Positions 26,319-34,846 of a stretch of 64,000 bases of DNA are shown here, in pieces; within the stretch, counting starts at the first letter, position 1; the number at the start of each line of letters is the position of its first letter. A model generated the notes under the pieces. The model was not told where the DNA came from, ran no database searches, and saw only the letters and a list, made by a program, of their open reading frames with translations. The translations under genes and the position numbers were made by a program. This stretch comes from Streptomyces sp. PKU-EA00015 (GTDB lineage Bacteria; Actinomycetota; Actinomycetes; Streptomycetales; Streptomycetaceae), in NCBI RefSeq assembly GCF_013387495.1, contig NZ_JABZEE010000011.1:186001-250000 (forward strand), read 5' to 3'.

Positions 26319-27797
26319 TCAGTAGTCGGTGGCCAGCGCCTTCCCGGTGTAGTCGGGACGGTGACCGGACCGCGGGTCGCCGTAGTCGTCGTCCGTGTCG
26401 ACCGGGCGCGTGGCGTCGAGGGGAGCGGGCCGGTAGTAGGAACTGCCCTTGCGCCAGTAGTGGAACATCGGCACGAGGCCGGCGGCGAGCCCGCCGAGAC
26501 CGATCGCGACCGACGCCCCGCTCAGCTCGCCCAGCGACTCGATGAAGATCCACAGCATGAACAGCGCGCCGAACAGCGGCCAGGCGCCGCCGAGGACGAA
26601 GTCGCGCACGGAGCGGAGCAGCGTCCTGCGGTACGCGACGACGGCGGCGATGCCCGCGAGACCGTAGTAGAACGCGATCTGCAGCCCTATCGCGGAGACT
26701 CCGGCGGCGAGCACGTCACCGACCGACCCGAGCGCGACCGACGCCGCGAACATCGTGAGCGCGACGGCGCCGACGGCGGCGACCGCGGCCCACGGGGTGT
26801 GCCACCGGCGGTGCACCCGGCCCAGCACCGCGGGCATCGTGCGGTCCCGGCCCATCGCGAACAGCGAGCGGGTCACCTGGATGAGCGTCGTCTCCAGGGT
26901 GGCGACGGTGGACAGCAGCACGGCCAGCACGAGGAGCCTGCCGCCCACTCCGGGCCAGACCGCCTCACCGAGCGCACCGAGCACGTCGGAACCGGACGCC
27001 CGGATCTCCTCGGCCGTCAGGAACATGTTGACGGCCACGGTGAACGCCTCGAAGACGAGGAAGACGACGCCGAGGCCGATCAGCGCGGCGAGCCCCGCGG
27101 TGCGCCGGCTGTCGCGGGTCTCCTCGCTCAGGTTGCTGGTCACGTCCCAGCCCCAGAAGTAGAACGTGGCGACCAGCGCGCCCGAGGCGAATCCGGCGGG
27201 TCCGTCGAAGTGCGCGAAGCCGAACCAGGACCAGTCGAAGGCGGCACGGCTGCCGCCGCGGACGAGTGCGGCGGCGACGAACAGCGCCAGGACGGCCAGT
27301 TCGACGCCGGACAGGACGAGTTGGGCGCGCACGGTCAGCCGCGCGCCGCCGAGCACGACCAGCAGCATCGCGACGAACCAGGCGGCGCCCACGGCCGTGG
27401 CCGGCGCCCTGTCGCCGGCCAGATCCGGATCGACGAGTGCGAGCGTCATCGCACCGGCCGGCAGGGAACCGGCCACCATGAAAAGGGTCGCGGAGACGAC
27501 CAGAGCCCACCCCGACATGAAGCCGAGGAAGGGGTGCAGGGTGCGGCCCACCCACGAGTACCCCGCTCCGGCGTTGACGTCGAGGCGGCCGAGCCGGCCG
27601 AAGGCCAGGACGATGCCGAGCATGGGTATCGCGCAGTACAGCAGGGCCGCCGGTCCCGCGAGACCCACGGTGGCGACGAGGACGGCGGTGGTCGCCGCGA
27701 TCGAGTAGGCCGGGGCGCTGCCCGCGACCGCCATGACGACGGTGTCCAACGTTCCCAGGACCCCTGGCCGAAGCCCTCTGCCGGAGCTGCTGCGCAT
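26319..27797 (-). CDS. APC family amino acid permease
   Basis: The 492-residue transporter has about 12 membrane segments. The APC signature lies in TM1 (DTVVMAVAGSAPAYSIAATT) and the conserved YSWVGRTLHPFLGFMSGWAL in TM3. The hydrophilic C-terminus is Tyr/Asp-rich (VDTDDDYGDPRSGHRPDY). Substrate is unknown; amino acids or polyamine-like amines are typical. The SD (GGAG) lies 6 nt before ATG 27797 and is part of a base-paired leader described separately. It is divergent from the S4-domain gene. Confidence 0.87.
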   Translation of the reverse strand: MRSSSGRGLRPGVLGTLDTVVMAVAGSAPAYSIAATTAVLVATVGLAGPAALLYCAIPMLGIVLAFGRLGRLDVNAGAGYSWVGRTLHPFLGFMSGWALVVSATLFMVAGSLPAGAMTLALVDPDLAGDRAPATAVGAAWFVAMLLVVLGGARLTVRAQLVLSGVELAVLALFVAAALVRGGSRAAFDWSWFGFAHFDGPAGFASGALVATFYFWGWDVTSNLSEETRDSRRTAGLAALIGLGVVFLVFEAFTVAVNMFLTAEEIRASGSDVLGALGEAVWPGVGGRLLVLAVLLSTVATLETTLIQVTRSLFAMGRDRTMPAVLGRVHRRWHTPWAAVAAVGAVALTMFAASVALGSVGDVLAAGVSAIGLQIAFYYGLAGIAAVVAYRRTLLRSVRDFVLGGAWPLFGALFMLWIFIESLGELSGASVAIGLGGLAAGLVPMFHYWRKGSSYYRPAPLDATRPVDTDDDYGDPRSGHRPDYTGKALATDY

Positions 27798-27803
27798 GGA
27801 AAT

Positions 27804-27879
27804 CTCCGAATGCCCTTGTGCCGCGCGGGAGATGCGGGCACGTCAGAAGCGAACACCCGCATTCGGAGGAGACGCCTCC
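27804..27879 (-). promoter_or_regulatory. Candidate SD-sequestering leader (riboswitch-like) of the APC permease
   Basis: In the transcript, CUCCGAAUGC (27868 to 27859) pairs perfectly over 10 bp with GCAUUCGGAG (27813 to 27804), which contains the Shine-Dalgarno. An alternative 7-bp stem, AUGCGGG (27862 to 27856) with CCCGCAU (27838 to 27832), shares the AUGC bases, so both cannot form. A third small stem, GGAGG with CCUCC (27879-27875/27869-27865), also competes with the 10-bp helix. This three-segment exclusive pairing is what a translational switch or attenuator needs. I do not recognise a known riboswitch class. Confidence 0.55.
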
Positions 27880-27994
27880 GTCAAGGGGAGATCGTGCGCA
27901 TCGTAGTCGGATGTGTGCGCTGTGGTGAGGGGGCGGGGTGCCGTCCCGCTCGTGCGCGTGCTCCCCGGGTCCCCCGAGCCGTACAGTCGGTGAC

Positions 27995-28390
27995 ATGGCT
28001 GCAGAGGTATCGGACGAGGGGACCGTACGGGTCGACGCCTGGGTCTGGTCGGTACGGCTCACCAAGACCCGCTCGCAGGCCGCGGCGGCGTGCCGGGCGG
28101 GCCACGTGCGCGTCAACGGCGAGCGGGTCAAGCCCGCGCAGTCCGTGCGCGTCGGCGACCAGGTGCGGGTGTTCCACGCGGGGCGGGAGCGGCTGGTGGT
28201 CGTCTCGAAGATCGTGCGGAAGCGGGTCGGACCGCCGGTCGCCACGACGTGCTACGTCGACAACAGCCCGCCGCCCCCGCCGAAGGAGTTCACCGCTCCG
28301 GCGGCGGTACGGGACCGGGGCGCCGGCCGCCCGACCAAGCGGGACCGCCGCGAGCTGGAGCGCCTGCAGGGGCTCCGGCCGGGGTCATGA
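27995..28390 (+). CDS. S4-domain RNA-binding protein (Hsp15-like)
   Basis: The 131-residue protein has an N-terminal S4 domain (VDAWVWSVRLTKTRSQAAAA, GHVRVNGERVKPAQSVRVGD) and a basic C-terminal tail (GRPTKRDRRELERLQGL). It resembles Hsp15/HslR, which binds stalled 50S subunits carrying nascent chains and helps recycle them. The ATG at 27995 is chosen because homology begins at the following strand. Its last 6 nt overlap the convergent FUSC gene. Confidence 0.85.
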   Translation: MAAEVSDEGTVRVDAWVWSVRLTKTRSQAAAACRAGHVRVNGERVKPAQSVRVGDQVRVFHAGRERLVVVSKIVRKRVGPPVATTCYVDNSPPPPPKEFTAPAAVRDRGAGRPTKRDRRELERLQGLRPGS

Positions 28391-30373
28391 CCGAGGCGCG
28401 GGCGAGGCGATCGCCCGCGCGGCCCTGACCTCCTGACGCAGCGGCTCCAGGACGCCCTTCTCGTCGCCCGGCAGGTCGGCACGCACCTCCACCAGCTCCT
28501 CGCTGGAGCGCAGCCCCTCGGCGAGTTCGCGCAGCTGCTCCTCGATGCCGGTGATCTCCGTGCCGCGCGGCGGCTCGGCCCCGTGGTCGACGCGGACCCG
28601 GGCCGCCGTCGTGGCGTCCACGATCCGCTCGACGGCCACGACGAGCGGCCACCAGGCGGCGGCCCGTGCGCCGGTCGGCGGCGGCTCGGTCAGCGCCCGC
28701 TGGAACTCGGACCGCACGGACGACAGGTCCCGGTACAGCCGCCTGCGCCGCCGCACCCGTTCGCCCTGGTCGGTGCCGCCCGCCGCGCCGACCGGGCCGA
28801 AGGCGCACGCCACGTAGTCCGCCGCGTCCTCCACGGCCTTCGCCAGCCGGTCGCCGATCCGGGTGTGCCAGCTCTCCGGCCACAGCAGGTATCCCGCCAC
28901 CAGCGCGATCGCGCAGCCGATGAGGCTGTCCACGAGCCGGGGCAGCACGAGGTGGAAGCCCTGGTGGTTGAGGACGTCCGACAGCATGAGGATCACCGGG
29001 GTGATCGCCGCGGTCTGGAAGGCGTACCCCTTCGCCGAGATCGCCGGGATCAGCGCGGCGAGCACCATCATCACCGGCACGTCCGCCCAGCCGCGCGGCA
29101 CGGCCGCCAGGACCGCGGCCGCGACGAGCAGGCCCGCGGCCGTGCCCAGCGCACGCAGCACCGCGCGCGAGAACACCGAGCCGAAGTCGGGCTTGAGGAC
29201 GAACGTGACGGTGAGCGCGACCCAGTACGACCGGGTCACCGGCACCAGGGAGACGAACACCTGGGCGATGCCGATGCACAGCGCGAGCCGGAGCCCGTAC
29301 CGCCAGGACGGCTCGGACATCAGCACGTTGCGCGCCGCCCGCCGGACGCGGACGCCGAGCGCCGCGGGCCTGCCGAGCCGGTCGTGGGACAGCGCGGCGT
29401 CGGCGTCCGGCCGGTGGACGACCGCCGACGCGTGGCGCAGGGCGCGGTCGACGGCGCGGTCCGCCGGCCCCTCCGGCTCGGGCAGCACCAGCTCGGGGGC
29501 CGTGCGGCGCCCGCTTTCCACCGCGACCGCCAACTCCCGTACCGCGGCCGCGATCTCGGGCCGGCGGGAGGCACGGCCGTAGCGGTGCGCCGCCGCGGCG
29601 GCCTCGACGAGCGGGATGACCACGTTCAGCTGGGCGAGCAGCCGCACCAGCGGCCCGCGCCGTCCGTGGTCGCGGGCGCGCCGGGCGAGGACCAGGTCGT
29701 AGGAGGTGTTGAGGGACTGGGTGACGTCCTGGCGCCGGGCGTCGTAGTCGCCCGTGCCCGCCGCGGCGAGCAGGTCGGCGACACTGCGGTAGGTCGCGGC
29801 GACCGCGGCCACCTCCGGCGCCCGGCCGCGCAGCGGCCAGCCCAGCAGGGTCAGCACGAGCACGAAGAGACCGCCGAGGCCGAGCAGCAGCGGCGCCGTC
29901 CACCACGGTCCCGGCATCGGCAGACCGGCGCCCACGACGGCGTTCAGCAGGAGCAGCAGTCCGGACACGGAGGCGACCGCGCCGATCGTCGAGATCATGC
30001 CCGAGACGAGCGCCACGAGCGTGAGCGCGCCGACCGCGACCCAGCCCTGCCCGTACACGAGCGTGCCGAGCGTGACGCCGACCGCGCCGAAGAGCTGCGG
30101 GACGGCGATGTTCAAAAGACGCATCCGGTAGGCGTCGGCGGTGTCGCCGATGACGCCGGACAGCGCGCCCATCGACGCCAGCGCACCGTACGCGGGCTGT
30201 CCGGACGCGAGCCCGGCGGCCAGCGGCGCGGAGAGGGCGACGGCCGCGCGGGCGACGGCGGCCCACGGAACGGGCGCGTCCTGCGGACGCAGGCCGCGGA
30301 TCAGCCATGCGGGTGGGGTGAGCCGCCCTGCGCGCCCGCCCTCCGCTGCCGCCCCGCCCTGGAGATCCGCCAT
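28385..30373 (-). CDS. FUSC family membrane protein
   Basis: The protein has about 662 residues and two halves, each with five to six hydrophobic segments. The N-terminal half holds AAGLASGQPAYGALASMGAL. The second holds the FUSC signature YWVALTVTFVLKPDFGSVFSRAVLRALGT (seen in parts) and ITPVILMLSDVLNH. A soluble C-terminal helical domain (about 500-662) follows. The family resembles aromatic-acid exporters (AaeB) and fusaric-acid resistance proteins; the substrate here is unknown. ATG 30373 is chosen; a GTG three codons upstream is possible. Confidence 0.82.
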   Translation of the reverse strand: MADLQGGAAAEGGRAGRLTPPAWLIRGLRPQDAPVPWAAVARAAVALSAPLAAGLASGQPAYGALASMGALSGVIGDTADAYRMRLLNIAVPQLFGAVGVTLGTLVYGQGWVAVGALTLVALVSGMISTIGAVASVSGLLLLLNAVVGAGLPMPGPWWTAPLLLGLGGLFVLVLTLLGWPLRGRAPEVAAVAATYRSVADLLAAAGTGDYDARRQDVTQSLNTSYDLVLARRARDHGRRGPLVRLLAQLNVVIPLVEAAAAAHRYGRASRRPEIAAAVRELAVAVESGRRTAPELVLPEPEGPADRAVDRALRHASAVVHRPDADAALSHDRLGRPAALGVRVRRAARNVLMSEPSWRYGLRLALCIGIAQVFVSLVPVTRSYWVALTVTFVLKPDFGSVFSRAVLRALGTAAGLLVAAAVLAAVPRGWADVPVMMVLAALIPAISAKGYAFQTAAITPVILMLSDVLNHQGFHLVLPRLVDSLIGCAIALVAGYLLWPESWHTRIGDRLAKAVEDAADYVACAFGPVGAAGGTDQGERVRRRRRLYRDLSSVRSEFQRALTEPPPTGARAAAWWPLVVAVERIVDATTAARVRVDHGAEPPRGTEITGIEEQLRELAEGLRSSEELVEVRADLPGDEKGVLEPLRQEVRAARAIASPAPRS

Positions 30374-30432
30374 GGTGTCAACAGACCCCGAAAGGCTCGC
30401 CCCGCGCAAGTACGGCGTCCGAAGCGGGCGCG

Positions 30433-30678
30433 TCAGCTCTCGTAGTTCTCGACCTCGTCGGCGGGCTGCTCCTGTGCCGTGTCGGGGTCGCCGCCGAACT
30501 CCGACTTCGCCCGCCGCCTGCGCAGCAGGTCCCAGCACTGGTCGAGGCGGATCTCCACCTCCTTGAGCCTGGCCTGCCGGTCCGGGTCGAGTCCGCCCTG
30601 CCGGATCGAGTGGTCGCGCAGGGCGCGCTCCTCCTCGACGAGTGCGCCGATGTCGTCGATGATCTGCTCGTCTTTCAT
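30433..30678 (-). CDS. DUF2630 family protein
   Basis: This 81-residue soluble helical protein has the characteristic heptad-like segment EVEIRLDQCWDLLRRRRA and the C-terminal PADEVENYES. DUF2630 is a small actinobacterial family of unknown function. The ATG at 30678 has GGGAGG 4 nt upstream. The same frame runs on upstream into the decayed oxidoreductase with its 60-bp repeats, but that extension is a relic, not part of this protein. Confidence 0.85.
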   Translation of the reverse strand: MKDEQIIDDIGALVEEERALRDHSIRQGGLDPDRQARLKEVEIRLDQCWDLLRRRRAKSEFGGDPDTAQEQPADEVENYES

Positions 30679-30691
30679 GACACCTCCCTGG

Positions 30692-31262
30692 TCAGAGGAC
30701 GAAGACGGTCCTGCCGCGGACTCCTCCCGCGCGGCTCCCGGCGAGCGCGTCGGCGCCTTCCGCAGCGGTAACCCGGCCTCCGGCGGCGTCTGCAGCGAAC
30801 CGTCGGCCGCCGCGGCGGCGAGGGCGTCGAGCGGCGTCGACGAGGCGTGCAGCCGGAAGCCGATGCCCTCCACCTCGCCGGGCAGCGCGACCGCCCCCGC
30901 TCCGAGCCGGGTCGACACGGCGAGGCCGCCGGGCCGGGCGAGCACCGCGTACCCGGCGAAGGAGCCCGGTTCGTCCGAGACGAGACCGCCGGGCCGGGCG
31001 AGCACCGCGTACCCGGCGAAGGAGCCCGGTTCGTCCGAGACGAGACCGCCGGGCCGGGCGAGCACCGCGTACCCGGCGAAGGAGCCCGGTTCGTCCGAGA
31101 CGAGACCGCCGGGCCGGGCGAGCACCGCGTACCCGGCGAAGGAGCCCGGTTCGTCCGAGACGAGGCCGGCGACGGCGTCGACGCCGTCCGGGCAGGCCGT
31201 GCGTGCCCGCGTCAGGTCGGCGGTGGCGTCCGCGGTGACCGTCGCGCCGAGGCCGCTCGTCA
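30692..31262 (-). pseudogene. Truncated, frameshifted NADP-dependent quinone oxidoreductase
   Basis: On the minus strand, GLGATVTADATADL, DGVDAV, VSDEPGSFAGY, LARPGGLAVSTRL, FRLHASSTPLDALAAA and, after a frame change, DALAGSRAGGVRGRTVFVL together reproduce the C-terminal third of a zinc-binding-dehydrogenase/quinone-oxidoreductase-type protein. The first roughly 200 residues are missing, the last 30 lie in another frame, and the middle is expanded by a fourfold 60-bp repeat. It is a clear relic with no intact start. Confidence 0.75.
30926..31164. repeat. Four tandem copies of a 60-bp unit
   Basis: Four 60-bp units follow one another almost without differences. Each encodes GLVSDEPGSFAGYAVLARPG on the minus strand, a peptide present once in intact quinone oxidoreductases. 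The copies are in frame and essentially identical, so the expansion is recent or an assembly artefact. Confidence 0.95.
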
Positions 31263-31332
31263 TCCGCCTCGCCTCCCGACCGGCCACCCGCGTGGCCTCG
31301 CACCACGTCCCCACTCTGACCCCGCCGCCGGG

Positions 31333-32358
31333 TCAGCGCACGTCGTGCAGTTCCAGCGAGACGAGGAGCGCCCGGTGGTCGGTGGCCCCCAGGTCGAGGA
31401 AGCGGGCGGAGCGCACCGAGAAGTCCTCGCTGACCAGCACGTGGTCGATCTGCGCGCCGAGCGGGCGGGGCAGGGCGGTCGGCCAGGAAGGTGTGCGGGA
31501 TGCGCCTGCGAGCCGGGCGCTGTCGCGCAGGCCGCCGGCCTCCAGGAGGTCCCGGAAGGCGGCGTGTTCCCGGGTCGCGTTGAAGTCGCCCGCGACGACG
31601 GACGGGCGGTCCGTGACCGCGGCGGCACGGTCGCGCAGCCGGGCCAGCTCCCTGCGCCAGTCGGTCACGGCGCCGGGGACGGGCGGCAAAGGGTGGGCGA
31701 GCTGGAGGGCCACCGGCCGGCCCGCGATGCGGGCGCCGGCGGCCGGCATGCCGAGCACGGAGCGGACACCGGTGGCGGGTGTCAGCGGGTACCGGCTGAG
31801 GATCGCCGAGCCCGCCGCGCCGTCGGCCTCGACGACACGGCGGTACGGGTAGTCGGCGCGGAGGACCTCGGACGCGAGCGCTTCGGAGCACACGGCCGGG
31901 CATTCCTGGACGAAGACGAGGCCCGGACGCTCCCGGCCGATCGCCGCGATCAGCGCGTCGGTGGCCCCGCCGAACTCGAGGTTCGCCGTGAGGACCTCGA
32001 CGCGGGCGACGGCCGGCCCGGGCGGGTCGTCGGTCAGCCCGGTGTCGTACGGCCTGACGAACCAGCCGGTCAGAGCCAGCACCGCCACGGCCCACGCCGC
32101 GAGCAGGCGGCGCCGGGCGAACAGCGCCACCAGCAGCGCGACCGAGGCCGGGACCAGCAGCCACGGCAGGAAGGCGAGCAGCTGCGGCACGGGCGTGACG
32201 GCGTCGGTGTCCGCGGCACGGCACACGACGACGGAGGTCGGCACGACGAGCAGCAGCCCGGCGGGCCACGCGCCGCGTCGCCGCCCGGCAGCGGGGCCGC
32301 GCCCGGCGTCGTACGGCCCGGCCGCCGGGTACCCGCCGTCCCTGGTCTCCTGGTCCAC
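31333..32358 (-). CDS. Endonuclease/exonuclease/phosphatase family membrane protein
   Basis: The 341-residue protein has two to three N-terminal membrane segments (residues about 30-110: AGLLLVVPTSVVVC, LLAFLPWLLVPASVALLVAL, LLAAWAVAVLALTGWF). An extracytoplasmic EEP domain follows with the family motifs LTANLEFGG, GLVFVQECPAV, VVAGDFNATREHAAF and the C-terminal GATDHRALLV. The His/Asp pairs fit a metal-dependent phosphodiesterase, on DNA, lipids or phosphoesters. GTG 32358 is supported by GGAGG 5 nt upstream. Confidence 0.85.
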   Translation of the reverse strand: MDQETRDGGYPAAGPYDAGRGPAAGRRRGAWPAGLLLVVPTSVVVCRAADTDAVTPVPQLLAFLPWLLVPASVALLVALFARRRLLAAWAVAVLALTGWFVRPYDTGLTDDPPGPAVARVEVLTANLEFGGATDALIAAIGRERPGLVFVQECPAVCSEALASEVLRADYPYRRVVEADGAAGSAILSRYPLTPATGVRSVLGMPAAGARIAGRPVALQLAHPLPPVPGAVTDWRRELARLRDRAAAVTDRPSVVAGDFNATREHAAFRDLLEAGGLRDSARLAGASRTPSWPTALPRPLGAQIDHVLVSEDFSVRSARFLDLGATDHRALLVSLELHDVR

Positions 32359-32544
32359 GCAGGCCTCCGAGCCGTGAGTCGTCGTGTGCGCGTGCAGTCC
32401 CTCTCTCCTGAGGACGCCGGTCCCGCCGGATCCGTTGCCGCCGCCTCGACGGTGGTACGGGTGCGAGGCGGCCTGACTTGCCGCCCGGCGCGCGCGGGTG
32501 TGCCCTGAGAGGGGACGGGGGTCGGAGGGAAGGAGTTCTGCGCC

Positions 32545-32952
32545 ATGGCCACACAAACAGCGACGCCGCGGCACCGGCGTCGGCGCCGGACGCCCGCACG
32601 AGAGCACCACCCGCTCGGTCTGCTACTGCCCGCCCTGCTCGCCGTCACCGTCGGCATCTGGGCCGCGTCCATCCTGCGCTTCCAGAACGACGGCGTCGCC
32701 ACCGGTGGCCAGTGGGTCCTCGGCGTGGTCTGCGCGGTGGTGTTCGGCGCTCTCGCGTTCGGGCTCGGCCGCATCCGGCACTCCCTGCCGCGCGAGATGC
32801 GTGCCCTGGCCTACGGGGCGCTGACCGCGGTGACCATCGGGTTCCTGACCAGCCTGGCCGACGGCAGCGTGCTCAGGTCGGCGGGCATCGGTGTCGCTGT
32901 CGGCGTGGGTGTCGGGCTCGTGACGTTCTACTACGCCTACACGCATGAGTGA
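32545..32952 (+). CDS. Small integral membrane protein, unknown function
   Basis: The 135-residue protein has a very basic N-terminus (PRHRRRRRTPAREHH) and four predicted membrane helices: GLLLPALLAVTVGIWAAS, WVLGVVCAVVFGALAFGL, ALAYGALTAVTIGFLTSLA and IGVAVGVGVGLVTFYYAY. No family is recognised. The positive N-terminus should stay inside the cell. It is preceded by GGAAGGAGTT at a good distance from ATG. A double hairpin follows. Confidence 0.75.
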   Translation: MATQTATPRHRRRRRTPAREHHPLGLLLPALLAVTVGIWAASILRFQNDGVATGGQWVLGVVCAVVFGALAFGLGRIRHSLPREMRALAYGALTAVTIGFLTSLADGSVLRSAGIGVAVGVGVGLVTFYYAYTHE

Positions 32953-32961
32953 GGATCACCG

Positions 32962-33004
32962 GACCTGCGGATGAGCAGGTCACCGGACCCGTTCGTGCGG
33001 GTCC
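32962..33004 (+). terminator. Double hairpin terminator
   Basis: Two consecutive 7-bp hairpins (GACCTGC...GCAGGTC at 32962-32981; GGACCCG...CGGGTCC at 32985-33004) begin 9 nt after the membrane-protein stop. Confidence 0.6.
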
Positions 33005-33147
33005 GGCCCGCTGCTCGATGGTGACGTCGCCGGTGTCGAAGGGGCCGTGGGCCGTCGGCCACCGCGCCACGACGACGGACTGGTGACGGGGCGCCGTGTC
33101 CCGCCCCAGAGCTGAACCCCGCCCGGCCCGCCGGGCCGGACCTGCCT

Positions 33148-33182
33148 CGCGCGGCCGCCGGATCCGATCCGGCGGCCGCGCG
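33148..33182. other. Near-perfect 35-nt palindrome
   Basis: Perfect 17-bp arms (CGCGCGGCCGCCGGATC and its complement) are separated by one base. It sits 56 nt upstream of the FMN reductase gene, too far from any stop codon to be an obvious terminator. A cruciform, operator or leftover element is possible. Confidence 0.6.
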
Positions 33183-33237
33183 TTGCCGTCTCGCGCCTCC
33201 TGGGTGAGGGCCGCGGACAGGTGGAGGGAGGCGCATC

Positions 33238-33792
33238 GTGCGGGACGAGGACACGCCGCCGCTGCGCGTCGCAGTGATCATCGGCAGCACACGCGAGGGG
33301 CGCGTCGGCGAGGAGGTGGGCCACTGGTTCGCGCAGTACGCCGCGCGGCGGGACGACCTGGAGCCGGTGGTCGTCGACCTGGCCGGCTTCGACTTCCCGG
33401 CCCGCTACCCGGGCCGCGCCACCGCGCCCATGCGCGACTTCGCCGCTCAGGTCCGCCGCGCCGACGCCTTCGTCGTCGTGACCCCGGAGTACAACCGCTC
33501 CTTCCCCGCCTCCCTCAAGCAGGCCATCGACTGCGCCTACGACGAGTGGCACACCAAACCGGTCGCCTTCGTCAGCTACGGCCACGGCTCACGCGGCCTC
33601 TACGCCGTCGAGCAGCTGCGGTCGGTCTTCACCGAGCTGCACACGGTGACCCTGCGCAACGGCGTGGGCGTCGACCTGCTCGCCGAGTCGCCAAAGGACC
33701 GCGCCGCGGCCGTGACGCCGATGCTCGACCAGCTGCGGTGGTGGGGCCTCGCGCTGCGCGAGGCCCGCGCCCTGCGTCCCTACGCCTCATGA
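33238..33792 (+). CDS. NADPH-dependent FMN reductase family protein
   Basis: The 184-residue flavodoxin-like protein has a phosphate-binding loop [12 protein letters not shown] near residue 17 and the FMN-site segment [20 protein letters not shown]. It reduces FMN or quinones with NAD(P)H. GTG 33238 with GGAGGG upstream is the start. It lies before the DrrAB exporter genes but is separated from them by about 80 nt, so co-transcription is possible. Confidence 0.88.
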   Translation: MRDEDTPPLRVAVIIGSTREGRVGEEVGHWFAQYAARRDDLEPVVVDLAGFDFPARYPGRATAPMRDFAAQVRRADAFVVVTPEYNRSFPASLKQAIDCAYDEWHTKPVAFVSYGHGSRGLYAVEQLRSVFTELHTVTLRNGVGVDLLAESPKDRAAAVTPMLDQLRWWGLALREARALRPYAS

Positions 33793-33874
33793 CGGCACCG
33801 GCCGGACCACCGATGAATTCGCGCCCCCGCCCGAGTCCTGTCTCCACGGACGAAAAGGAACCGAAGGACTGACG

Positions 33875-34846
33875 ATGAGTACAGATCTGGCAATCGAGAC
33901 CACCGGCCTGGTGAAGGTCTTCGGTGAGAACCGCGCCGTCGACGGCGTCGACCTCCGGGTGCCGACCGGCACGGTCTACGGAGTCCTCGGCCCCAACGGC
34001 GCGGGCAAGACGACCACCGTCCGCATGCTGGCCACCCTCCTCAGGCCGGACGGCGGCGAGGCCCGCGTCTTCGGCAAGGACGTGCAGCGGGACGCCGACG
34101 CGGTCCGCAGCCGGGTCAGCCTCACCGGTCAGTACGCCTCCGTCGACGAGGACCTCACCGGCACCGAGAACCTGGTGCTCCTCGCCCGTCTGCTCGGCCA
34201 CTCCAAGCCCGCCGCGCGCGAGCGCGCGGCGCAGCTGCTGGAGGCCTTCGGCCTGCGGGAGGCCTCCGACAAGCAGGTGAAGAACTACTCGGGAGGCATG
34301 CGGCGCCGTATCGACATCGCCGCCTCCATCCTCAACACCCCGGACCTGCTGTTCCTCGACGAGCCCACCACCGGGCTCGACCCGCGCAGCCGCAACCAGG
34401 TCTGGGACATCGTGCGCGCCGTCGTCGCCCAGGGCACGACCGTGCTGCTGACGACGCAGTACCTGGACGAGGCCGACCAGCTCGCGTCCCGCATCGCCGT
34501 GATCGACCACGGCAAGGTGATCGCCGAGGGCACGAAGGGCGAGCTGAAGGCGTCCGTCGGATCGGGGGCCGTCCATCTGCGGCTGCGCGAGGCCGGGCAG
34601 CGGCCCGAGGCCGAGCGCGTGCTGGCCGCCGCGCTCGGCGCCGAGGTCGTGCTCGATCCGGACCCGGTCGCCCTCACCGCCCGCGTCGACGGCAGCGGCA
34701 GCGACCGGGGCGCGGCCGAGCAGGCCGCGCACGCCCTGGCCGAGCTGGCCAGGAACGGCATCACCGTGGACAACTTCGCGCTGGGGCAGCCCAGCCTGGA
34801 CGAGGTCTTCCTCGCCCTGACCGACAAGAAGGGGGAGGCGGCATGA
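33875..34846 (+). CDS. ABC transporter ATP-binding protein (DrrA type)
   Basis: The 323-residue ATPase of a daunorubicin-resistance-type exporter has Walker [11 protein letters not shown] (about residue 39), Q-loop [19 protein letters not shown], signature [12 protein letters not shown], Walker [14 protein letters not shown] and the H-region TTQYLDEAD. The C-terminal 100 residues are the DrrA-specific extension ending [19 protein letters not shown], needed for assembly with DrrB. Its stop overlaps the permease start by 4 nt. A drug or hydrophobic-metabolite efflux role is inferred. Confidence 0.93.
   Translation: MSTDLAIETTGLVKVFGENRAVDGVDLRVPTGTVYGVLGPNGAGKTTTVRMLATLLRPDGGEARVFGKDVQRDADAVRSRVSLTGQYASVDEDLTGTENLVLLARLLGHSKPAARERAAQLLEAFGLREASDKQVKNYSGGMRRRIDIAASILNTPDLLFLDEPTTGLDPRSRNQVWDIVRAVVAQGTTVLLTTQYLDEADQLASRIAVIDHGKVIAEGTKGELKASVGSGAVHLRLREAGQRPEAERVLAAALGAEVVLDPDPVALTARVDGSGSDRGAAEQAAHALAELARNGITVDNFALGQPSLDEVFLALTDKKGEAA

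Noticed and set aside
30433..31314. A 293-residue DUF2630 protein with 20-residue repeats
   Set aside because: The upstream part is an oxidoreductase relic read through in frame; the small DUF2630 gene has its own ATG and ribosome site at 30678.
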